In this document: positions 8,826 through 18,062 of the stretch, piece after piece
Position numbering within the stretch: the stretch's first letter is position 1
How the letters are laid out: each line of letters begins with the position of its first letter
Position numbers and translations under genes: made by a program
Source: Pseudomonas sp. MPC6
GTDB taxonomy: Bacteria; Pseudomonadota; Gammaproteobacteria; Pseudomonadales; Pseudomonadaceae
Length of the DNA: 64,000 nt
Assembly: GCF_006094435.1 (NCBI RefSeq)
Contig: NZ_CP034783.1
Location: forward strand, 3,561,001-3,625,000
Reading direction: 5' to 3'
The notes under the pieces: generated by a model
Database searches by the model: none
What the model was told of the DNA's origin: nothing
Seen by the model: only the letters and a program-made list of their open reading frames with translations

Positions 8826-11498
8826 TCAGGCCAGGCTCTTGCTGACCACTTCAAACACATCGCTGGACAACTGACCCGAAGCACGAATCCGCTCCAGCTC
8901 ACCTTTCATCAACGCCTGGCGCGCAGCGTCGTATTTGCGCCAGCGCGTCAGCGGCGCCAATTGCCGGGAAGCGATCTGCGGGTTGAACCCGTCCAGCTCG
9001 ATCACCAGATCCGTCAGGAACCGGTACCCGGAACCGTCCGCCGCATGGAAGTTGATCAGGTTCTGCCCGGCAAACGCGCCGATCAGTGCCCGGACCTTGT
9101 TCGGGTTCTTGATGTTGAACGCAGGATGCTGCATCAACTGCCGAACCCGCTCCAGACCACCCGGCAAGGTACTGCCGGCCTGAACGCTGAACCACTGATC
9201 CATGACCAGCGGGTTGTCCTTGAAGTGCTCGGCGAAACTCGCCAGGGCCGTGGCCTTCTGCTCCTCGAATGGCGAATTCACCAGCACCGCCAACGCCGTC
9301 AGGCGCTCGGTCATGTTGTCGCTGGTCTCGAACTGCTCGAGCGTCGCCGCCAACACTTCCGGCTTGCCGCTGAGCATCAGGTACGACAACGCAATGTTCT
9401 GCAGCGCGCGACGGGCGAAGTGCTCGGCTTCGGCGACATAGGGGGTCTGCTTCGAGAGGTCGCGATTAGCCTGATAACGCAGCCACAGCGCCTCGAACAA
9501 ACCTTCCGCCAATTGTTTGCGGGCAAACTCGCGGGCGATGTGGATGGCATCGACGTCGGCCACTTCGCTGATCTCGGTCAGATAGGCTTCGCCCGGCAGC
9601 GAGAGCATTTCCGCGACCATGGCCTGGTCCAGCGTCTCGTCCGACAGCACCGTGCGCAAGGCCGTAATCAGACGCGGGTCGAGGACCAGCGTCTCGCCCT
9701 TCTGGTGATCGGCGATCAGCTCCTGCAAGACCTGAACCGACAATTGCTGACCGGCATCCCAGCGATTGAAGCCGTCGCTGTCATGCTGCATCAAAAACAT
9801 CAGCTGGTCGCGGTCGTACGGGAAGCTCAGCTTCACCGGGGCCGAGAAGCCGCGCAGCAACGAAGGCAGTGGTTTTTCAGCGATGTCGACAAAGGTGAAG
9901 GTCTGCTCGGCTTCGGTCACGGAAATAACCCGCGATGTACCTTGAGCCGTTGCTTCACCAGAAAGACGCAGGGCAATCTCACCGCCCTTGCTGTCCAGCA
10001 GGCCCAGTTCGACCGGAATCACGAACGGCAGTTTTTCGACTTTGTCCGGGGTTTGCGGGCAGCTCTGGCGGAAGGTCAGGCTGTAGGTTTTCGCTGCGGC
10101 GTCGTAGGACTCGCTCACCGCCAACCGCGGTGTGCCGGCCTGGCTGTACCAGCGCTTGAACTGGGTCAGGTCGACCCCGTTGGCGTCTTCCATGGCCTTG
10201 ATGAAGTCATCACAGGTCACGGCCTGGCCGTCATGGCGTTCGAAGTACAGGTCGCTGCCTTTGCGAAAGCCGTCAGCGCCGAGCAAGGTGTGGATCATGC
10301 CGACCACTTCCGAGCCCTTTTCGTACACGGTCAGGGTGTAGAAGTTGGAAATCTCGATGAAACTGTCCGGGCGCACGGCGTGGGCCATGGGACCGGCGTC
10401 TTCGGCGAACTGGTGGGTGCGCAGGTAGGCCACGTCCTGGATGCGCTTGACCGTCGCCGAGTTCATGTCGGCGGAGAAGCCGGAATCGCGGAACACGGTG
10501 AAGCCTTCCTTGAGCGACAGCTGGAACCAGTCGCGGCACGTCACGCGGTTGCCCGACCAGTTGTGGAAGTATTCGTGGGCGACAATGGCCTCGACCCGCT
10601 GGTGCGCGGCGTCGGTCGCGGTTTCGGCCTTCGCCAGCACGGCGCTGGAGTTGAAGATGTTGAGGCCCTTGTTCTCCATGGCGCCCATGTTGAAATCATT
10701 GACCGCGACGATCATGAAGATGTCCAGGTCGTACTCGCGACCGTAGACCTCTTCGTCCCAGCGCATGGACTTCTTCAGGCTGTTCATGGCGTGCTGGCAC
10801 TTGTCGATGTTTTCCGGCTCGACATAGATACGCAGCGCCACGGGGCGCTCGGTCATGGTGGTGAAGGTGTCTTCGACGCACCACAGATCACCGGCCACCA
10901 GTGCGAACAGGTAGGCCGGTTTCTTGAACGGGTCTTCCCAGGTCGCCCAGTGCCGGCCGTCTTCGCCAGGCCCCGAGGCAATCGGGTTGCCGTTGGACAG
11001 CAGCACCGGGTAGCTGTGCTGTTCGGCAACGACCGTGGTGGTGAACGTGCTCATCACGTCCGGACGGTCGAGGTAATAGGTGATCTTGCGGAAACCTTCG
11101 GCCTCGCACTGGGTGCAGAACATCGTGCCGGACTTGTAAAGGCCTTCCAGCGCGGTGTTGGTTTCCGGGTGGATCCGGACGCTGGTGTCGACCGTGAAGG
11201 TGGTGCTGGTCGGCTGCAGGGTCAGGTGCTGCTCTGTTAACTGATAGTCGGTCAACTGATAGTCCGCAATGCCCAGTTCACGATCGGCCAGGGTCACCGA
11301 CAGCAGTTCGAGTTGCTGGCCGTCGAGCACCAGCGGCGGCAGGCCCGGGCCGCGCTCGGGATTGCGGCGCATCACCAGTTGCGCATGGACCAGGCTGTGG
11401 TCCTCGAACAACTCGAAGGTCAGGTGCGTCTCGTCGATCAGGTACTCGGGGGCCTGATAGTCCTTCAGGTAAATCATCTTCGGTTGTTCGGTGCGCAT
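8826..11498 (-). CDS. pepN: Aminopeptidase N (M1 family zinc metallopeptidase)
   Basis: An 890-residue cytosolic enzyme that removes N-terminal residues from peptides in protein turnover. The exopeptidase motif GAMEN is at ~272-276. The zinc site HEYFH is at 308-312 with the third ligand Glu331 in LKEGFTVFRDSGF, the exact HEXXH-18-E spacing of M1 enzymes. A C-terminal alpha-solenoid (~545-890) closes the protein, and the length matches E. coli PepN (870). The ATG at 11498 follows AAGGA. A short tandem YQLTDYQLT at ~80-88 looks like a small in-frame duplication. The DUF2797 gene ends 10 bases upstream on the same strand, so the genes from yeaC leftward are probably co-transcribed. Confidence 0.97.
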   Translation of the reverse strand: MRTEQPKMIYLKDYQAPEYLIDETHLTFELFEDHSLVHAQLVMRRNPERGPGLPPLVLDGQQLELLSVTLADRELGIADYQLTDYQLTEQHLTLQPTSTTFTVDTSVRIHPETNTALEGLYKSGTMFCTQCEAEGFRKITYYLDRPDVMSTFTTTVVAEQHSYPVLLSNGNPIASGPGEDGRHWATWEDPFKKPAYLFALVAGDLWCVEDTFTTMTERPVALRIYVEPENIDKCQHAMNSLKKSMRWDEEVYGREYDLDIFMIVAVNDFNMGAMENKGLNIFNSSAVLAKAETATDAAHQRVEAIVAHEYFHNWSGNRVTCRDWFQLSLKEGFTVFRDSGFSADMNSATVKRIQDVAYLRTHQFAEDAGPMAHAVRPDSFIEISNFYTLTVYEKGSEVVGMIHTLLGADGFRKGSDLYFERHDGQAVTCDDFIKAMEDANGVDLTQFKRWYSQAGTPRLAVSESYDAAAKTYSLTFRQSCPQTPDKVEKLPFVIPVELGLLDSKGGEIALRLSGEATAQGTSRVISVTEAEQTFTFVDIAEKPLPSLLRGFSAPVKLSFPYDRDQLMFLMQHDSDGFNRWDAGQQLSVQVLQELIADHQKGETLVLDPRLITALRTVLSDETLDQAMVAEMLSLPGEAYLTEISEVADVDAIHIAREFARKQLAEGLFEALWLRYQANRDLSKQTPYVAEAEHFARRALQNIALSYLMLSGKPEVLAATLEQFETSDNMTERLTALAVLVNSPFEEQKATALASFAEHFKDNPLVMDQWFSVQAGSTLPGGLERVRQLMQHPAFNIKNPNKVRALIGAFAGQNLINFHAADGSGYRFLTDLVIELDGFNPQIASRQLAPLTRWRKYDAARQALMKGELERIRASGQLSSDVFEVVSKSLA

Positions 11499-11508
11499 GC
11501 TGGAGTCC

Positions 11509-12339
11509 TTACTGATGCACGGCGAGCTGATAGGCCGTGTACTTGCGAATATTGATCACGCCGGTGTCGAAAATCAGGTATTGACCCTTGATCCCCAACA
11601 GCGTGCCTTCGGCAATCGGGTTCTTGTCCAGGTTGAAGCTGACAATCTTCGCCGGGTATTGCTCGATGGGATAGCGGATTTCGAGCGGTTCGACATCGGC
11701 AATGGTCTGGATCGCCTGCAGGCCGAATCGTTCCCGCAAACCTTGCAAACCGTCGGCACAGCTTTCAAACAGCTGATCGCGAACCTGGGCCAGGTCGACC
11801 GACATCGCGTCGCCCTTGAGTAAAGCACGCCAGTTGGTCTTGTCCGCCACCTGGCTGCGGAACAGGTCCTCGACGAAGCCCGATTGCTGGCGGGTCGAGA
11901 CGCGCATGATCGGCAAGGCCTGGCTGGCACCCTGATCGATCCAGCGAGTCGGCAACTGGGTCGCGCGGGTAATGCCGACCTTCACCCCCGAGGAGTTGGA
12001 CAGGTAGACGATGTGATCGGTCATGCAGAACTGCTCGCCCCACGCCGGCTCCCGGCACGTGCCCGCGTCGTAGTGGCAGCGCTCCGGGCTCATGATGCAC
12101 AGGTCGCACTGTGCCAGTTTGGTCATGCACGGGTAGCAGTAACCCTGGCTGAAACTGGTTTTGGTCTTGCGTCCGCAATGGGAGCAGAAGATCGCCCCCA
12201 GGTATTCCAGGCGCACCGTGGTGCCGATCAAGGGATTGACCGGTACCTCGAGGTCGTCCAGACGAAACGCGTATTGCACGTTCGGCCCGTCCAGGCGCGC
12301 CGACATTTTGCTGATTGCACCGCGGCCGATCTCGATCAA
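11509..12339 (-). CDS. DUF2797 family protein with zinc-ribbon-like Cys clusters
   Basis: A 276-residue protein of unknown function. It contains CSHCGRKTKTSF, CYPCMTK, CDLC and further Cys/His residues (CHYDAGTCREP) over ~55-105, suggesting one or two structural zinc sites, then a mixed domain with SSGVKVGITR resembling a GIY-YIG-like strand pattern. The start is a judgement. The TTG at 12339 gives LIEIGRGAISKMSARLDG and overlaps the yeaC stop as TTGA, which suits translational coupling. The first ATG in frame (12306) would remove eleven well-formed residues. Its place between yeaC and pepN gives no clear functional hint. Confidence 0.82.
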   Translation of the reverse strand: MIEIGRGAISKMSARLDGPNVQYAFRLDDLEVPVNPLIGTTVRLEYLGAIFCSHCGRKTKTSFSQGYCYPCMTKLAQCDLCIMSPERCHYDAGTCREPAWGEQFCMTDHIVYLSNSSGVKVGITRATQLPTRWIDQGASQALPIMRVSTRQQSGFVEDLFRSQVADKTNWRALLKGDAMSVDLAQVRDQLFESCADGLQGLRERFGLQAIQTIADVEPLEIRYPIEQYPAKIVSFNLDKNPIAEGTLLGIKGQYLIFDTGVINIRKYTAYQLAVHQ

Positions 12340-12596
12340 TGGACAGCATCCGACTTGAACAGGATATTGGGTACGGTGATCGACTTGGAGCTGCATTCCT
12401 GCGGGCCCATGTAACCGGTGCGCTGTTCTTCCGGCAGGTTCTGGACTTCCCAGGCGATCATCGCCTGCAGCGACAGTTCCCGTTGTTCGGCGGTGAGTTT
12501 GCCACCGTCGGACCATTTGCCGATTTCCACCGCCAGTTTCAGGCTCTGGTAGATGTCGGGGGTGATGTTGTTGATCATTTCGTTAAAAGAGGACAT
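12336..12596 (-). CDS. yeaC: YeaC family protein (DUF1315)
   Basis: An 86-residue cytosolic protein starting MSSFNEMINNITPDIYQSLK and containing IGKWSDGGKLTAEQRELSLQAMIAWE, the characteristic core of the DUF1315/YeaC family. No biochemical role is established. The ATG at 12596 is preceded by GGAG at a good distance. A TTG one codon earlier is a less likely start. Its stop overlaps the presumed TTG start of the DUF2797 gene. Confidence 0.9.
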   Translation of the reverse strand: MSSFNEMINNITPDIYQSLKLAVEIGKWSDGGKLTAEQRELSLQAMIAWEVQNLPEEQRTGYMGPQECSSKSITVPNILFKSDAVH

Positions 12597-12629
12597 CAAG
12601 GTCTCCGTCCTGATTGATACACAGCTTGT

Positions 12630-13499
12630 TTAGAGGGCCAGTTTACGGCGGTTGTACAAACCACCCAACAGACCGGTGAAGCATCCGATGAGTAACCCGC
12701 TGACGTGGGCCGCGTTGGCGATGTCACCGAAGCCGATCATCGAGACCAGCCCGGACAGGCAGAGCACCAGCCACACCAGCATCATCACCAGCACGCCACG
12801 CGGCAGGCGATAGGCCGGGTTCGGCGACAGAATCTGGAAAATCCAGCAGTGCCCCAGCAGGCCGTACAGCACCCCGGACAACCCGCCAAACAAGCTCGGG
12901 CCGCTGAAAATGAACTGGGTATAGTTGGACACCAGGCTGAACAGCAAGGTCAGGCCGAGCAGGTTGATACTGCCCTGGCGCGACTCGATGCGCCGCCCCA
13001 GCTCCCAGTACCACATGCCGTTCATGGCCAGGTGCAGGATGCCGAAATGGATCAGCATCGGCGTCACCAGGCGCCACCACTGCCCCGCCGCCAGGCTGTC
13101 GGCCAACGGCACGAAATGGAGGTAGTCGCCGACGATGCGGAAATCGAGAAAGGTCAGCCAGCGCATCGTCGCGAAGTTTTCGCCCAGCAGCGTCACCGCG
13201 CCGACCAGCAGGCTCAACGCCAGTACCAGTGCCGTCGCCTTGGCATGGCGCAGTTGCTCGACAAAACCGGGGCGGCGGGTGGTCGACGCCACGGGGATGT
13301 CCAGTTGCTGCCCGGGATCGCCCGCGGGAAAACGTTCGTATAACGAACGCACGTCTTCACTGATGTTCTCCGGCACCCACAGCACTTGTTCGCCCGCCTC
13401 TTCACTGACCCGATGCGGCACTTGCATGCGCTGCAGCAACTTGACGAAGCCACTCAGGTCCACCGCCAGGGGCAGGCGCAATACCGCAACGGTACTCAT
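12630..13499 (-). CDS. Rhomboid family intramembrane serine protease (GlpG-like)
   Basis: A 289-residue inner-membrane protease. An N-terminal cytosolic domain (~1-80) precedes six membrane helices. The catalytic Ser208 lies in GGLSGVLYG and His265 in NAAHVSGLLIG. Oxyanion-side residues HLAMN (156-160) are also present, so the enzyme should be active. The layout is that of GlpG, which cleaves single-pass membrane proteins in membrane quality control. The ATG at 13499 overlaps the stop of the upstream metallophosphatase as ATGA, so the two are translationally coupled, and nadK is coupled in the same way before them. The gene name glpG would be reasonable but the usual glpEGR context is absent. 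Confidence 0.92.
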   Translation of the reverse strand: MSTVAVLRLPLAVDLSGFVKLLQRMQVPHRVSEEAGEQVLWVPENISEDVRSLYERFPAGDPGQQLDIPVASTTRRPGFVEQLRHAKATALVLALSLLVGAVTLLGENFATMRWLTFLDFRIVGDYLHFVPLADSLAAGQWWRLVTPMLIHFGILHLAMNGMWYWELGRRIESRQGSINLLGLTLLFSLVSNYTQFIFSGPSLFGGLSGVLYGLLGHCWIFQILSPNPAYRLPRGVLVMMLVWLVLCLSGLVSMIGFGDIANAAHVSGLLIGCFTGLLGGLYNRRKLAL

Positions 13500-14467
13500 T
13501 GCAGCACCTCCGGCCGCTCGACATCGACCCAGACGAATTTATGCGGGTCGAGACGGGTTTCCTGATCCAGGCGATAGGCCACCAGTTTGCCGTAGAGCAC
13601 TGCGCTGTAGTCCAGGCAGGCCAGGTTCGGCCGGATCGGTGCCGGTTTGCCGTTGCGCCAGTAATGACCGACGAACAGCAGAGGCTCATCGCCGCCATAA
13701 CGCAGCAAGGTGTCTTTCTCGGTGGACGACAAGGGCGTTTGGGCCACGGGCTCTGGCAATGCATCAGGCTGGAACACAATGTCTCCGTAGGTTTGCGGAT
13801 CGTCTTCCCAGAACTTGGTGCGGAAGAACGAACGCGTCAGGCCATCACCGCTGGTCATTGTCAGCCCGTGGGGCAAACGCATGTCGGTGCCGCGCAGCAA
13901 GCGATCGAACACGGTGCAGGCAAAGCTGCCGGGCACCGCCGAGGCCTGGAGGAAATGCTCATCGACGCAACCGTTGGGGAACAGCGCCTGCAGCGGTTCG
14001 ATCAGGCCGGCATCCCAGCAGGCATGCACGACCCGGAAGCGCCCGGCATCGATGAACAGGGGCAGCTCATAGAACCATTGCAGAAAGTCGTGCCAGTCAG
14101 CCGGATGGTGCTCGAACTGGGTCAGGGTTTCGTTGAGCAGACGGGCATGGCGCGGCGTGTGTTCACGGACGAATTGCTGGCCGCTGCCAGGCAGCGCCGG
14201 GGTGCTCCAGCCCAGGGCGTTGAATTCATGGTTGCCCATGATGCACAGCGCCTGGCCGGCCTCGACCATGTCGTGAACGATGTGCAGCGCCTCGCGAATC
14301 CGCGGGCCGCGGTCGATGATGTCGCCGACGAACACCGCCATGCGCGACGGATGCCGCCAGACGCCGCCTTGTCTTTTATAACCGAGCCGGTCGAGCAAGT
14401 GCTCCAGGGTCAGAGCGCAACCGTGCACGTCACCGATCAGGTCGTAACTTCGCGCGGGATCGAACAT
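13496..14467 (-). CDS. Calcineurin-type metallophosphatase
   Basis: A 323-residue protein with the full dinuclear-metal signature: GDVHG (12-16), GDIIDRG (48-54) and GNHE (78-81), followed by downstream His residues in VVHACWD and VGHYWRNG. This set is shared by protein phosphatases and by ApaH/PrpE-type nucleoside polyphosphate hydrolases. Substrate cannot be fixed from sequence. The ATG at 14467 overlaps the nadK stop (ATGA) and its own stop overlaps the rhomboid start, so nadK, this gene and the rhomboid gene form a tightly coupled unit. A longer frame to 14518 lies inside nadK and lacks support. Confidence 0.9.
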   Translation of the reverse strand: MFDPARSYDLIGDVHGCALTLEHLLDRLGYKRQGGVWRHPSRMAVFVGDIIDRGPRIREALHIVHDMVEAGQALCIMGNHEFNALGWSTPALPGSGQQFVREHTPRHARLLNETLTQFEHHPADWHDFLQWFYELPLFIDAGRFRVVHACWDAGLIEPLQALFPNGCVDEHFLQASAVPGSFACTVFDRLLRGTDMRLPHGLTMTSGDGLTRSFFRTKFWEDDPQTYGDIVFQPDALPEPVAQTPLSSTEKDTLLRYGGDEPLLFVGHYWRNGKPAPIRPNLACLDYSAVLYGKLVAYRLDQETRLDPHKFVWVDVERPEVLQ

Positions 14468-15357
14468 CAGTCGCCTCCACCCCCCAATCGGCTGCCCCAG
14501 CCAAGTTTGGTCCGGCACACCTCATAGTAGTTGTGGTCGAGCGGATGAATCAGCCGCAACTTCTGCGCCTTCTTGCTGATGGTAATGGTGTCGCCGGGCG
14601 CGCAGGTGAAATGGTTCTGCCCGTCACAGGAGACTTGCGGGTAGATCTGCATATCCTTGGACACGACGATTTTCAGCTCACTGTTGCCATCGACCACAAT
14701 GGGCCGGCCCGACAAGGTATGGGGGTACATCGGCACAATCACAATAGCGTCAAGCTTGGGGTGCATGATCGGTCCGCCCGCCGACAGCGCATAGGCGGTC
14801 GAGCCGGTGGGCGTGGCGACGATCAGGCCGTCGGCCTTCTGGCTGCAGACGAACTGGCCGTCGATGTACAGCTCGAATTCGATCATCCGCGTCGATTTGC
14901 CCGGGTGCAGCACCACGTCGTTCAACGCATCGCCCTGGCCAATGGCCTCGGCGTGACGCCGGACTTCGGCCTGTAGCAGGAAGCGGTTTTCCACCAGGTA
15001 GTGGCCGTCGAGCACTTCGGCGACTTTCACTTCCAGTTCGTCGGGGCGAATATCGGTGAGGAAACCCAGGCTGCCGCGGTTGATGCCCAGCACCGGAATA
15101 TTGTGCCGGGCCAACGCCCGGGCAGCCCCCAACAGGCTGCCGTCGCCGCCGACCACAATCACCATGTCACAGACTTCGCCGAGCATCTTGCGTGACGAGG
15201 TTTGCAGGCCATGACCGGGCAAGACTTCGGCAATGGTGTCTTCGAGGATCACGTGCAGGTGACGATCGAGCAGAAACCGTTTCAGTCGGCGGACGGTATC
15301 CAGCACCTGGGAACTGCCCAGGCGACCGATGATGCCGATATTGCGAAATTGCTCCAT
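14467..15357 (-). CDS. nadK: NAD kinase
   Basis: A 296-residue cytosolic enzyme that phosphorylates NAD to NADP, feeding reductive biosynthesis. The GGDGS motif is at 70-74 with the catalytic Asp72. NE/D-type and glycine-rich motifs follow (LNDVVLHPGKSTRMIEFEL; ADGLIVATPTGSTAYALSAGGPI). The length matches other NadK proteins. I chose MEQFRNIGIIGR at 15357, which follows AGGAACCCC. The frame stays open to 15432, but that extension is not family-like. It is the first gene of a coupled three-gene operon and diverges from the DUF1853 gene across about 110 bases. Confidence 0.96.
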   Translation of the reverse strand: MEQFRNIGIIGRLGSSQVLDTVRRLKRFLLDRHLHVILEDTIAEVLPGHGLQTSSRKMLGEVCDMVIVVGGDGSLLGAARALARHNIPVLGINRGSLGFLTDIRPDELEVKVAEVLDGHYLVENRFLLQAEVRRHAEAIGQGDALNDVVLHPGKSTRMIEFELYIDGQFVCSQKADGLIVATPTGSTAYALSAGGPIMHPKLDAIVIVPMYPHTLSGRPIVVDGNSELKIVVSKDMQIYPQVSCDGQNHFTCAPGDTITISKKAQKLRLIHPLDHNYYEVCRTKLGWGSRLGGGGD

Positions 15358-15465
15358 GGGGTTCCTGCGAGGACGGCGAAAAACACGATTATGGGCGAAA
15401 GCGCGGGATAGACAAAATCCTTTCAGCCACAACGGTGTACTCGCGATTGAGGCTATGCTCGCAAG

Positions 15466-16416
15466 ATGATCCTATTTCCCGATTTGCTGCAGTTACCCCA
15501 TCAGTTGCGCCACCCCGAAGTGCGCGACCTGGCCTGGGTCATTCTCGCGCCGCCGATGCTCGACGTCACCCCGTGGCCGCAGCGCCATCCGCTGGCCGGC
15601 AGTGACTGGGTGCAGGCGCCGCAACAACTGGAACTGTGGCTGCGGCAGCTCGATCGCGACAGTTATGACTTGCTGCACTGGCTGGCCCAGGCCAGGACCC
15701 GGCGCCTGGGTTTGTATTACGAACGTCTGTGGCAGTACGCAGTGCGCCACGCACCGGGCATCGAACTGATTGCCGCGAACATGCCGATCCGCCGCGAGGG
15801 TCACACCCTGGGCGAGCTGGACATGTTGCTGCGCGATCGCGATGGCGTGCACCACCTGGAACTGGCGATCAAACTCTACCTCGGCCCGCAGAACGGCGAC
15901 GGACACGACACGGCGCAGTGGCTCGGCCCGGGCTGCCACGATCGGCTGGACCGCAAACTCGCCCACCTCAGCCAGCACCAATTGCCGATTTCCGCCCGCC
16001 CGGAGAGCCGTGAGGTGCTGGCGGCGCTGGATATCCAGCAGTTCAGTGCGCATCTGTGGCTGGGCGGTTATCTGCTGTATCCGTGGCCGGGGCAGTCCAC
16101 ACCACCGGGCGGCGCACATCCGCAGCATTTGCGTGGCAGCTGGTTGCATCAAAAGGACTGGGCGGACTTTGTCGTGCAGCGCCCGTCCGGTCGCTGGCAA
16201 CCCCTGCCCCGCCACGCCTGGCTGGCGCCGGCGCATTACCCGGTGGAACAGACCTGGAGCGCTGAACAGCTGGAAATGTGGTTGAGCGACCTGGAACCAC
16301 TGGCCCCGGCGCAGTTGCTGGTACGACTGGTCGAGAATGGCGATGGGGACTGGGAGGAAGCGGAGCGGTTGTTCCTGGTGGCGGATCTTTGGCCGAATGT
16401 GCCGGGCAATGGCTGA
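15466..16416 (+). CDS. DUF1853 family protein with a PD-(D/E)XK nuclease-like motif
   Basis: A 316-residue protein that matches the DUF1853 family in layout. Residues 116-136 read [12 protein letters not shown]...LELAIKLY. Here GELD (Asp119), a 12-residue beta-hairpin spacing, Glu132 and Lys136 resemble the core of PD-(D/E)XK nuclease folds (for example GELD...EVK in YraN). The lysine is displaced by two positions (E-L-A-I-K), so activity is uncertain. An upstream acidic residue in LYYERLWQY (~Glu86) could complete the site. The gene diverges from nadK and I know of no assigned function. Start at 15466 is the first ATG after the divergent promoter region. Confidence 0.82.
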   Translation: MILFPDLLQLPHQLRHPEVRDLAWVILAPPMLDVTPWPQRHPLAGSDWVQAPQQLELWLRQLDRDSYDLLHWLAQARTRRLGLYYERLWQYAVRHAPGIELIAANMPIRREGHTLGELDMLLRDRDGVHHLELAIKLYLGPQNGDGHDTAQWLGPGCHDRLDRKLAHLSQHQLPISARPESREVLAALDIQQFSAHLWLGGYLLYPWPGQSTPPGGAHPQHLRGSWLHQKDWADFVVQRPSGRWQPLPRHAWLAPAHYPVEQTWSAEQLEMWLSDLEPLAPAQLLVRLVENGDGDWEEAERLFLVADLWPNVPGNG

Positions 16417-16440
16417 GTTTTGTAGCGCCTGGGCTGGCCT

Positions 16441-16533
16441 CTTCGCGGGCAAGCCCGCTCCCACAGGGTTTTGTACCGTTCGCTAAATCTGCATTCGACA
16501 TAAATCCTGTGGGAGCGGGCTTGCTCGCGATGG
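16441..16533. repeat. REP doublet (CGGGCAAGCCCG subtype)
   Basis: CTTCGCGGGCAAGCCCGCTCCCACAGG and its inverted partner ending GCTTGCTCGCGATGG lie between the convergent DUF1853 and arsB genes. Confidence 0.9.
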
Positions 16534-16545
16534 GGCCGACGCGGT

Positions 16546-17829
16546 CTAGATGGACAGCCGCAACGCCAACGCAGCCAACGTCGCCAACAACACCGGCACC
16601 GTCAACACAATCCCGACCTTGAAGTAATACCCCCAGCCAATCCGGATGTTCTTGCGCTGCAGCACATGCAGCCACAACAACGTCGCCAGACTGCCGATCG
16701 GCGTGATCTTCGGCCCCAGATCACTGCCGATGACGTTGGCGTAGATCATCGCCTCCTTCACCACCCCCGTAGCCTGGCTGGCATCGATCGACAGCAACCC
16801 GATCAGCACCGTCGGCAAATTATTCATCATCGACGACAGCAGTGCCGTCAAGACACCGGTGCCCAGGGCCGCGCCCCAAATGCCGTAACCGGCAAAGCCG
16901 TCGAGCCAGCCGGCCAGATACCCGGTGAGCCCGGCATTGCGCAGGCCGTAGACCACCAGGTACATGCCCAACGAGAAAATCACGATCTGCCACGGTGCTT
17001 CTTTCATCACCTTGCGCGTGGAAATTTTGTGGCCACGGGCAGCAATGGCCAACAGCAGCGCCGCACACACCGCCGAGATGGCACTGATCGGAATGCCCAG
17101 CGGTTCCAGGGCGAAGCAGCCGAGCAACAGAATCACCAACACCACCCAGCCGGCAACAAACGTCGCCTTGTCATGAATCGCGGACTCGGGAGACTCGAGC
17201 TGCCCGGGGTCGTAAGCCTTGGGAATGTCGCGCCGGAAGAACCACATCAGCATGGCCAGGGTCGCCGCGACACTCACCAGGTTGACCGGGATCATCACGG
17301 CCGCATAACGATTGAACGTGATGTTGAAGAAGTCTGCGGAAACGATGTTCACCAGGTTCGACACCACCAACGGCAGGCTCGCGGTGTCGGCAATGAAACC
17401 GGCGCCCATGACGAATGCCAGGGTTGCCGCCGGAGAAAACCGCAGGGCCAGCAGCATGGAAATCACGATCGGGGTCAAAATCAACGCCGCGCCGTCATTG
17501 GCGAACAACGCCGAGACCAGCGCGCCGAGCAGCACCATGTAAGCGAACAACTTGCGCCCACTGCCGCGCCCCCAGCGCGCCACATGCAGCGCCGCCCAGG
17601 CAAAGAACCCCGCCTCGTCCAGCAGCAGGCTGATAATGATCAGCGCGACAAAGGTACCGGTGGCATTCCAGATGATCTGCCACACAATCGGGATATCGCC
17701 CAGGTGCACCACGCCGAAGATCAACGCCAGCACGGCGCCGAATACCGCGCTCCAGCCGACGCCGAGGCCTTTGGGTTGCCAGATCACCAGGGTGATGGTC
17801 AGCAGGAAAATCAACGACGCAATGAGCAT
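16546..17829 (-). CDS. arsB: Arsenite efflux transporter ArsB
   Basis: A 427-residue inner-membrane protein with about twelve helices. It matches ArsB through its length, the N-terminal [17 protein letters not shown], the [18 protein letters not shown] segment and [15 protein letters not shown]. ArsB expels arsenite and antimonite using the membrane potential, alone or with an ArsA ATPase, which is not present here. GAAGG precedes the ATG at 17829. Usually arsR lies just upstream and arsC and arsH downstream. Here only a short arsR-like 3' remnant (17872-17972) is left, and arsC and arsH are absent from both sides. Expression may therefore be unregulated or controlled from elsewhere. Confidence 0.93.
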   Translation of the reverse strand: MLIASLIFLLTITLVIWQPKGLGVGWSAVFGAVLALIFGVVHLGDIPIVWQIIWNATGTFVALIIISLLLDEAGFFAWAALHVARWGRGSGRKLFAYMVLLGALVSALFANDGAALILTPIVISMLLALRFSPAATLAFVMGAGFIADTASLPLVVSNLVNIVSADFFNITFNRYAAVMIPVNLVSVAATLAMLMWFFRRDIPKAYDPGQLESPESAIHDKATFVAGWVVLVILLLGCFALEPLGIPISAISAVCAALLLAIAARGHKISTRKVMKEAPWQIVIFSLGMYLVVYGLRNAGLTGYLAGWLDGFAGYGIWGAALGTGVLTALLSSMMNNLPTVLIGLLSIDASQATGVVKEAMIYANVIGSDLGPKITPIGSLATLLWLHVLQRKNIRIGWGYYFKVGIVLTVPVLLATLAALALRLSI

Positions 17830-17871
17830 GCACAGCAGCCTTCAAAAAAGGGGCGCAACGAAAACCGGGGT

Positions 17872-17972
17872 TCAACAGCAGCGTGCAGGTCGGTCGCTCA
17901 AGGCTTGCAGTCGCGCGACATCCGCCGCCAGCCAGCCTTGATGATCGGCCATGGCGCCCTAGAGTCGGACAT
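17872..17972 (-). pseudogene. Remnant of arsR (internally deleted)
   Basis: Reading leftward from 17952, the frame gives MADHQGWLAADVARLQALSDRP and ends ARCC before the TGA at 17874-17872. A helix with VARLQAL and a terminal Cys-Cys just before arsB is typical of the C-terminus of Pseudomonas ArsR repressors. The winged-helix DNA-binding part and the CVC metal site are missing. A second ATG at 17972 (MSDSRAP) is in another frame and may mark the old 5' end. A promoter with an internal dyad is intact at 18004-18032. I infer deletion of most of arsR with its promoter and tail kept. It could alternatively be an unrelated 26-codon leader peptide. Confidence 0.6.
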
Positions 17973-18003
17973 GGGGAGCACGCTTCTGGACAAACCAAGC
18001 GTG

Positions 18004-18032
18004 AATATATGGAATATCGAATATACAGTAAA
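18004..18032 (-). promoter_or_regulatory. Predicted arsB promoter with operator-like dyad
   Basis: On the minus strand TTTACT (-35), a 17-base spacer and TATATT (-10) are well placed upstream of the arsR remnant and arsB. The spacer and -10 contain ATATTCGATATTCCATATATTC-like AT-rich repeats around 18002-18025, the position where ArsR repressors normally bind. Confidence 0.55.
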
Positions 18033-18062
18033 GCACTGATTCCCGGAGCAACCCATTGCTGC

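Noticed and set aside
8961..11240. Long open frame on the plus strand opposite pepN
   Set aside because: Antisense shadow of the M1 aminopeptidase, whose zinc motif and length are unambiguous.
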